The notes beneath the pieces were generated by a model. The model had not been told where the DNA came from. It searched no databases and saw nothing but the letters and a program-made list of their open reading frames with translations. Made by a program: the position numbers and the translations under genes. From positions 1 to 5,025 of the forward strand of contig DATKDQ010000045.1 in NCBI GenBank assembly GCA_035544635.1: 5,025 nucleotides of DNA, written 5' to 3'. The DNA comes from DATAFT01 sp035544635 (GTDB taxonomy: Bacteria > Acidobacteriota > Thermoanaerobaculia > Multivoradales > Multivoraceae). This document shows, piece after piece, positions 1 to 5,025 of this stretch; position 1 is the first letter of the stretch, and the number at the start of each line of letters is the position of its first letter.

Positions 1-4
1 GCGG

Positions 5-697
5 TCAGCGGCGCATCCGGTACCCGATGCCGACGACGGTCTCGATCCGCTCGCCCTCGGGTCCCAGCTTCTTGCGCAGGCGGCGGATGTGCGTGTCGAC
101 GGTCCGGCTGTCGACCTCCTCGGCGTAGCCCCAGATCTCTCCGAGGAGCTGGGCGCGGGTCTGCGCCCTGCCCTTGGATTCGAGCAGGAACTGCAGCAGG
201 CGGAACTCGATGGGCGTGAGCGCGATCTCCCCCTCGCCGACGAAGGCCCGGTGACCCTCCGGATCGAGGCGGACCTCGCCCGCCTCGAGCCCGCCCGCCG
301 CCGGCGCGGTGGCCGCGTCGGCGCGAGAGCGCCGTAGCACTGCCTTCACGCGCAGCACCACCTCGCGCGGACTGAACGGCTTCGTGATGTAGTCGTCGGC
401 GCCCAGCTCCAAGCCGACGATGCGGTCGACCTCCTCGCTCTTCGCGGTGAGGATGAGGATCGGGATCTGCGCCGTCCTGGCGTCGCGCTGGAGCATGCGC
501 GCCAGCTCCAGGCCGTCGACGCCGGGCAGCATGAGGTCGAGCAGGATGACGTCGGGCGGCTGCCGGCGCAAGCCGTCCCAGGCGTCATCGCCCCGGGTGT
601 AGACGTCGGTCGCGAAGCCGGCACGCTCGAGGTTGTATTGGAGGACCTCGACCAGGGCGGTCTCGTCCTCGACCACCGCGATGCGCGGCTGGCTCAT
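5..697 (-). CDS. phoB: PhoB-type two-component response regulator (OmpR family)
   Basis: A 230-residue DNA-binding response regulator, close to the 229 residues of E. coli PhoB. Residues 1-120 form the receiver domain: acidic pocket E10/D11, phosphoacceptor D54 in ILLDLMLPGVDG, T84, switch aromatic Y103 and K106 in the KPF motif. After a linker of about 20 residues, the winged-helix effector domain (about 138-230) contains LTPIEFRLLQFLL and the recognition-helix segment SRTVDTHIRRLRKKLG, and ends in the wing VVGIGYRMRR. PhoB-like regulators are phosphorylated by the kinase PhoR and activate phosphate-starvation genes. Here the call beyond 'OmpR family' rests on overall similarity, the divergent phosphate-type porin and Pho-box-like repeats between the two genes. 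The stop codon lies four bases from the window edge, so a co-transcribed phoR could follow but is not visible. The ATG at 697 starts directly before the receiver fold (MSQPRIAVVEDE), so no other start fits. Other OmpR-family roles are possible. Confidence 0.85.
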   Translation of the reverse strand: MSQPRIAVVEDETALVEVLQYNLERAGFATDVYTRGDDAWDGLRRQPPDVILLDLMLPGVDGLELARMLQRDARTAQIPILILTAKSEEVDRIVGLELGADDYITKPFSPREVVLRVKAVLRRSRADAATAPAAGGLEAGEVRLDPEGHRAFVGEGEIALTPIEFRLLQFLLESKGRAQTRAQLLGEIWGYAEEVDSRTVDTHIRRLRKKLGPEGERIETVVGIGYRMRR

Positions 698-698
698 G

Positions 699-711
699 CC
701 GCTACCAGCGG
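699..711 (-). promoter_or_regulatory. Small hairpin abutting the regulator start codon
   Basis: On the minus strand CCGCT-GGT-AGCGG forms a perfect 5-bp stem with a 3-base loop, ending one base before the ATG. The nearest purine-rich stretch that could act as a Shine-Dalgarno sequence (GAGAAG, about 713-718) lies on the far side of the hairpin, some 15 bases from the start. Folding would bring it nearer or, alternatively, hinder ribosome access. The structure is seen directly; any regulatory role is inference, and short GC stems occur by chance in such DNA. Confidence 0.3.
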
Positions 712-797
712 TCTTCTCGGACCGGCGCGGCCGTGCAAGAGTCTCGATTCCCCCCTCGGCACGGCGGATACGTTAGCGAAGCCGGAGCGTCACCTGG

Positions 798-815
798 ATG
801 GCGGGGTTGTGACAG
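798..815 (-). promoter_or_regulatory. Candidate Pho box facing the phoB-like gene
   Basis: Read on the minus strand the site is CTGTCAC-AACC-CCGCCAT: two 7-mers at an 11-bp period. The first 7-mer matches the enterobacterial PhoB consensus CTGTCAY fully; the second matches at 5 of 7 positions. A weaker third unit, TCGCCAC (820-826), continues the same phase upstream. It points toward the regulator start about 100 bases away and would fit PhoB autoregulation, which is known for phoBR operons. The second half-site is degenerate and no clear -10 follows, so this is weaker than the porin-facing site. Confidence 0.42.
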
Positions 816-854
816 GACGGTGGCGAGCTCCACCGCCGCTCGGTGTTGCCGGCG

Positions 855-872
855 CCGTCACATCTCCGTCAC
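855..872 (+). promoter_or_regulatory. Candidate Pho box facing the porin gene
   Basis: The sequence CCGTCAC-ATCT-CCGTCAC is a perfect 7-bp direct repeat with a 4-bp spacer, giving the 11-bp period of PhoB binding sites (consensus CTGTCAY-N4-CTGTCAY). Each half matches the consensus at 6 of 7 positions, the change being C for T at position 2, and the spacer has more A/T than its surroundings. It lies upstream of a phosphate-type porin and beside a PhoB-like regulator, which is the expected context. It is 153 bases from the porin start codon and no convincing -10 lies about 11 bases downstream, so promoter details remain unresolved. Confidence 0.6.
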
Positions 873-1013
873 GGGACCTCCGCCGCTCCGCCTAGCTCTC
901 TCGCCTAGGGTGCGCTGCGAACAGGGGTCGGGGGCTTCGGGCGATGGCGCACCGCGCGCCGAGCACACGCGCACCCGGTCCCTTCGCGATCCAACACAAC
1001 GTTCGGGAGAGAG

Positions 1014-1018
1014 AGGAG
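1014..1018 (+). promoter_or_regulatory. Ribosome binding site fixing the porin GTG start
   Basis: AGGAG sits in a purine-rich run and is separated by seven bases from the GTG at 1026. This strong spacing supports the GTG start. The first in-frame ATG (residue 15) would cut the positively charged n-region off the signal peptide. Confidence 0.75.
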
Positions 1019-1025
1019 ACTCAGC

Positions 1026-2225
1026 GTGCTCACGACGACCCAGGACCCGCGGCGGCTGGCGGCGAGGATGGCACTCGCCGCCCTGGCCTCGACCCTGCTC
1101 CTCGCGCCTGCAGCCAGGGCGCAGGACGAGTGGACCACCAAGTGGAGCAACGGCTTCAGGGTGGATTCGAAGGACGGGCAGTTCAAGCTCCAGTTCGGCG
1201 GCCGCATCCAGGCGGACTACAGCTTCGGCTCGACCGACGACACGCTGCCCGCGATCGACGACGGCTTCGAGTTCCGGCGCGCCCGACTGTTCATGTCCGG
1301 AACCGTCTACGAGCGCGTGGAGTTCAAGATCGAGTACGACTTCGGCACCGGCGACGCGGCGGCGAAGGACGTCTACATCGCCCTCCTGCCGGAGTGGGGG
1401 AAGGTCCGCTTCGGTCACTACAAGGAATCCTTCAGCCTGGAGGAGCTCACCAGCTCGAAGTACATCACGTTCCTCGAGCGTTCCCTGCCCATCGAGGCCT
1501 TCGCTCCCAGTCGCAACGTGGGGATCGACCTGACCGGCGACCGCGGGAGCACCTTCAACTGGGGCGTCGGCGTCTTCTACGACGCCGACGACTTCGGCCG
1601 GAGCCTCGACCAGGATGCCTGGAACGTCACCGGGCGGCTCGCGTTCCGGCCGATCTACGAGGACGGCGGCAAGCGGCTGCTGCACCTGGGCATCGCCGCC
1701 TCCCAGCAGGAGCGCGACGGCGTCCTGCGCTTCCGGACCCGTCCCGAGGCTCACCTGTCGCCTCGCCTGGTGGACACCGGCGGCTTCGCCGGCGACTCCA
1801 CCACGCTGCTCGGCGGTGAGCTGGCGGGCGTCTTCGGTCCCTTCTGGTTCGCCTCCGAGTACATCCAGGCGGACACCGACGCCCCCGCCTTCGGCGACCC
1901 CACCTTCAGCGGTGCGTACGTCCAGGCGGGGTTCTTCCTCACCGGCGAGAGCCGGGTGTTCAAGCCGGGCGACGGCGCCTTCGACCGCAACAAGCCCAAG
2001 GAGAACCTCGGCAAGGGCGGCGGCGCCTGGGAGATCGCGCTGCGCTACTCGACGATCGACCTGACCGATGGCCGCATAGCGGGAGGCGAGCAGGACGACG
2101 TCACTCTGGCCCTCAACTGGTACCTGAACCCGGTGGCGCGCCTGATGCTCAACTTGGTCCGGGCCGACGTGGACGGCAAGGGCGACGCCGACTTCGTGCT
2201 CCTGCGCTGGGCGATCGACTTCTGA
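1026..2225 (+). CDS. OprP/OprO-type outer-membrane porin, probably for phosphate
   Basis: A 399-residue exported beta-barrel of the phosphate-selective porin O/P family (Porin_O_P). It should form a trimeric channel for phosphate or similar anions across the outer membrane. The signal peptide has arginines at 9, 10 and 14, a hydrophobic core at about 15-28 and a probable signal peptidase I cut after APAARA (residue 32). Family hallmarks follow in order: FKLQFGGRIQADY (about 53-65), FEFRRARLFMSGTVY (81-95), FKIEYDFG, RFGHYKESFSLEELTSSKYITFLER (128-152), SRNVGIDLTGD, RYSTIDLTDG near 340, LNWYLNPVARLMLN, and a final strand ending in phenylalanine (LLRWAIDF), the usual BAM recognition signal. Length fits a 16-stranded barrel. 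The start is GTG with a good ribosome binding site. The divergent PhoB-like regulator and the Pho-box-like repeat upstream support phosphate starvation control. Family members can instead favour pyrophosphate or other solutes; selectivity residues cannot be judged here without alignment. Confidence 0.9.
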   Translation: MLTTTQDPRRLAARMALAALASTLLLAPAARAQDEWTTKWSNGFRVDSKDGQFKLQFGGRIQADYSFGSTDDTLPAIDDGFEFRRARLFMSGTVYERVEFKIEYDFGTGDAAAKDVYIALLPEWGKVRFGHYKESFSLEELTSSKYITFLERSLPIEAFAPSRNVGIDLTGDRGSTFNWGVGVFYDADDFGRSLDQDAWNVTGRLAFRPIYEDGGKRLLHLGIAASQQERDGVLRFRTRPEAHLSPRLVDTGGFAGDSTTLLGGELAGVFGPFWFASEYIQADTDAPAFGDPTFSGAYVQAGFFLTGESRVFKPGDGAFDRNKPKENLGKGGGAWEIALRYSTIDLTDGRIAGGEQDDVTLALNWYLNPVARLMLNLVRADVDGKGDADFVLLRWAIDF

Positions 2226-2272
2226 TCCACCCGCCCGTGCGCCCGTCCCGGCGATCTTCGGGATCCCTCTTC

Positions 2273-2295
2273 CCCGGCGCTCGGCCGGGCCCGGC
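2273..2295. terminator. G+C-rich inverted repeats after the porin gene, possible terminator
   Basis: CCCGGC (2273-2278) pairs perfectly with GCCGGG (2284-2289) around a 5-base loop. The second arm is also the left half of a perfect 12-bp palindrome, GCCGGGCCCGGC (2284-2295), so two mutually exclusive stems are possible. The position, 47 bases past the porin stop, suits a terminator. However no T-run follows, so an intrinsic terminator is not established. Confidence 0.3.
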
Positions 2296-2334
2296 TTGAC
2301 AGTGGGCGCGAGTTGGCGGAACGTGACGCTGGAG
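2296..2334 (+). promoter_or_regulatory. Weak promoter candidate and ribosome binding site for the methyltransferase
   Basis: A perfect -35 hexamer TTGACA lies at 2296-2301, directly after the palindrome. With 17-bp spacing the -10 would be GAACGT (2319-2324), a poor match, so the promoter is doubtful. GGAG at 2331-2334 lies ten bases before the ATG at 2345 and is an acceptable ribosome binding site. If the promoter is real, the transcript would start close to the coding region. Confidence 0.3.
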
Positions 2335-2344
2335 ATCAAGGCCG

Positions 2345-3139
2345 ATGACCGGTGCAGCGTTTTCGAGGGCCGCGAACGAAAGCCGCGACGCGACCCCGTT
2401 CGACTCCGACCCCCTGCTCGAGCCGGAGTGGCTCGACCGCCGCGATCTCTCGGCGCCGGCGCGGCGGCGCGCGATCGCGGACCTACGCCGGGTGAACCGC
2501 CTTCTCTTCGGACGACGCGCGGCGGTACGCGCGGTGCTGGAGGAGCTCTCCGAGCGTGACAGCTCGGCGCTGGTGCTCGACGTGGCGGCGGGAGCGGGGG
2601 ACATCGGCGCCGCGGTCGCCCGCGCCGCCGCGCGCCGGGGTGTCGATCTCGGCATCGTCGCGCTCGATCGCGAGCTCACTCACCTCGTGCTCGGACGCCG
2701 TTGGGGTGACGTGCGGCGCGGCGTCGTCGCGCGAGCCGAGGCGCTTCCCTTCCGGGATGGTGCCTTCGACCTCACGCTGTCGACGCTCTTCTTCCATCAC
2801 CTCGACCGCCGGGGCAAGGTGAGCGCCGGCGCCGAGATGCTCCGCGTCTCGCGGCGCGCCGCGCTGATCGTCGACCTGGTGAGGAGCCGTTGGGCGGGGA
2901 TCGCCGCGCGGCTGCTGTTCCCGCTTCTTGCCATCGGGCGCGTTGCGCGCGAGGACGGGTTGGTCTCGCTTCGTCGCGGCTCCCGCCTCGAGGAGTGGCA
3001 CGGCTTCCTCGGAGAGAGCGCCACTCCCGAGGTCCGCCGGCGATTCCCGGCGCGCGTCTCGATCGTGCTGCGGGTCCCCGCCTCGACTATCCACTCGGAG
3101 GACGATGCAGTCCGCGGTCTCCTGGTAGAGACCACCTGA
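2345..3139 (+). CDS. Class I SAM-dependent methyltransferase, type III PKS-associated type
   Basis: A 264-residue soluble methyltransferase with the Rossmann-like fold. Motif I, the SAM-binding glycine loop, is VLDVAAGAGDIG (about 77-88). The acidic residue ending strand beta-2 is D108 in IVALDRE, the motif before beta-4 is AEALPFRDGAFDL (about 131-143), and beta-4 carries the STLFFHHLD segment (146-154). The N-terminal helical region (EPEWLDRRDLSAPARRRAIADLRRVNRLLFG), the FFHHL motif, the later DLVRSRW (177-183), and EDGLVSLRRG together resemble methyltransferases commonly encoded beside bacterial type III polyketide synthases and FAD-dependent oxidoreductases. That resemblance is from family memory, not a search. 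No synthase or oxidoreductase is adjacent here, so the substrate is unknown; a lipid, quinone or polyketide phenol are possibilities. No signal peptide is seen. The ATG follows a GGAG at ten bases. It lies on the same strand as the porin but 119 bases away across possible terminator structure, so co-transcription is uncertain. Confidence 0.82.
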   Translation: MTGAAFSRAANESRDATPFDSDPLLEPEWLDRRDLSAPARRRAIADLRRVNRLLFGRRAAVRAVLEELSERDSSALVLDVAAGAGDIGAAVARAAARRGVDLGIVALDRELTHLVLGRRWGDVRRGVVARAEALPFRDGAFDLTLSTLFFHHLDRRGKVSAGAEMLRVSRRAALIVDLVRSRWAGIAARLLFPLLAIGRVAREDGLVSLRRGSRLEEWHGFLGESATPEVRRRFPARVSIVLRVPASTIHSEDDAVRGLLVETT

Positions 3140-3163
3140 GCCGTTACCAGGGCGGCCGGCGCG

Positions 3164-3192
3164 TTGACAAGGGTAGGTGCCGTACCTAACAT
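3164..3192 (+). promoter_or_regulatory. Sigma-70-type promoter of the tRNA-Asn gene
   Basis: A consensus -35 TTGACA (3164-3169) is separated by exactly 17 bp from a -10 TAACAT (3187-3192), which keeps the key T1, A2 and T6 positions. Transcription should start near 3199, about 25 bases before the mature tRNA, a typical short leader. The spacer holds an inverted repeat, TAGGT-GCCGT-ACCTA (3174-3188), whose right arm runs into the -10. The strength of this promoter in otherwise very G+C-rich DNA fits a stable RNA gene. Confidence 0.75.
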
Positions 3193-3224
3193 AAGCGGTC
3201 GCCCGAATCAGGGCGGCACCGTGT

Positions 3225-3299
3225 TCCTCGGTAGCTCAATGGTAGAGCGTTCGGCTGTTAACCGAAATGTTGGGGGTTCGAGTCCCTCCCGAGGAGCCA
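3225..3299 (+). tRNA. trnN: tRNA-Asn with anticodon GUU
   Basis: A complete cloverleaf. The acceptor stem TCCTCGG (3225-3231) pairs fully with CCGAGGA (3289-3295). The D stem is GCTC/GAGC with loop AATGGTA. The anticodon stem TTCGG/CCGAA is perfect around loop CTGTTAA, giving anticodon GTT (3257-3259), which reads Asn codons AAC and AAU. The variable loop is five bases. The T stem GGGGG/CCCTC contains one G-T pair around loop TTCGAGT. Discriminator G (3296) is followed by an encoded CCA (3297-3299). The 75-base length is normal. No T-rich terminator follows. tRNA genes can serve as integration sites, but the next gene is core metabolism and no duplicated 3' tRNA segment is visible in the window. 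Confidence 0.98.
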
Positions 3300-3400
3300 T
3301 CCCGGTCCCTCCGCTCCGCTCCGTCTAGTCGAGCTCGATTCCGCGCCGGTCGAACGCTCGGCGGGCCGCGTCGATTCTGGCGCCGCGCGATCGGGCGCGT

Positions 3401-3435
3401 TATCATCGTTCGATCCGGCCGCCGTTCCTCGGGGA
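3401..3435 (+). promoter_or_regulatory. pckA: Candidate pckA promoter -10 and ribosome binding site
   Basis: TATCAT (3401-3406) matches the -10 consensus at 5 of 6 positions in an otherwise G+C-rich stretch. With 17-bp spacing the -35 would be TGGCGC (3378-3383), only 3 of 6, so an activator or another sigma factor may be involved. Transcription would begin near 3413. GGGGA at 3431-3435 lies four bases before the ATG at 3440, a slightly short but usable ribosome binding site. Confidence 0.45.
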
Positions 3436-3439
3436 CTTC

Positions 3440-5025
<1,586 letters not shown>

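Larger units (their letters stand above)
698..1025. other. Divergent intergenic control region, no gene
   Basis: These 328 bases separate the outward-facing regulator and porin starts. I see no convincing small gene; reading frames crossing it are low-complexity, Arg/Ser-rich translations of G+C-rich DNA. It holds a hairpin next to the regulator start, two Pho-box-like elements (798-815 and 855-872) and the porin ribosome binding site. Four copies of GTCAC (either strand) fall between 789 and 872. No good -10 hexamer is visible at the expected distance from either box, so transcription starts cannot be placed. Between the second box and the porin start there are about 150 bases of possible leader, in which GGGTGCGC (908-915) is complementary to GCGCACCC (969-976). 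Confidence 0.8.

Noticed and set aside
787..793. GCGTCAC as an additional plus-strand Pho half-site
   Set aside because: No partner 7-mer at 11 bp on either side (776-782 and 798-804 do not match), so it stays an isolated short match.
638..895. An 85-codon plus-strand frame starting inside the regulator gene, antisense to it
   Set aside because: Overlaps the start of the regulator on the opposite strand and covers both Pho-box candidates; composition is not protein-like.
733..1533. A 266-codon plus-strand frame running from the intergenic region into the porin gene
   Set aside because: Arg/Ser/Pro-rich low-complexity translation, overlapping the porin in a different frame; it crosses the regulatory elements and has no family resemblance.
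858..2339. A 493-codon open frame on the minus strand, antisense to the porin gene
   Set aside because: It lies in the antisense shadow of a clearly recognised porin, is Gly/Ala/Val/Glu-rich without motifs, and long antisense frames are expected in G+C-rich coding DNA because stop codons become rare.
3300..3400. Inverted repeats and the 10-bp palindrome TCGAGCTCGA (3329-3338) as a tRNA terminator
   Set aside because: Stems are short and no T-run follows; such short dyads are common by chance in DNA of this composition.
3225..3439. tRNA-Asn as the attachment site of an integrated element
   Set aside because: No integrase, no repeated 3' tRNA segment and no change in base composition nearby; the following gene is the core enzyme pckA.

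Overview
The window is very G+C-rich, with codons ending mostly in G or C. It encodes an outer-membrane porin with a signal peptide and a C-terminal phenylalanine, so it comes from a Gram-negative (diderm) bacterium. No gene fixes the phylum. A high-GC deltaproteobacterial/myxobacterial-type or similar environmental lineage would fit, but that is inference. Gene order looks chromosomal and ordinary: I see no insertion sequence, integrase, CRISPR array or phage gene. Layout: (1) 5-697, minus strand, an OmpR-family response regulator of PhoB type. (2) 698-1025, a divergent control region with two candidate Pho boxes, one facing each gene. (3) 1026-2225, plus strand, a GTG-started OprP/OprO-type porin with signal peptide. 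(4) 2226-2344, a short gap with G+C-rich inverted repeats and a -35-like hexamer. (5) 2345-3139, plus strand, a class I SAM-dependent methyltransferase resembling those found beside bacterial type III polyketide synthases. (6) 3164-3299, a clear sigma-70-type promoter followed by a tRNA-Asn(GUU) gene with encoded CCA. (7) 3440 to the window edge, plus strand, ATP-dependent phosphoenolpyruvate carboxykinase (pckA), with 528 codons visible and probably only a few residues missing. 

The left third reads as a phosphate-starvation module. A PhoB-like regulator is divergent from a phosphate-type porin. Between them lies a perfect 7-4-7 direct repeat (CCGTCAC-ATCT-CCGTCAC) with the 11-bp period of PhoB sites, pointing at the porin. 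A second 7-4-7 element on the other strand, containing CTGTCAC, points at the regulator. The simplest model is that phosphorylated PhoB activates porin synthesis and its own gene when phosphate is scarce. A partner sensor kinase (PhoR) would be expected just beyond the left edge but cannot be seen. The right half holds separate housekeeping units: the methyltransferase, the tRNA and gluconeogenic pckA each seem to have their own promoter. 

I did not find an undescribed system. The observations most worth checking are the divergent Pho-box region, the small hairpin touching the regulator start codon, and the lone PKS-type methyltransferase.
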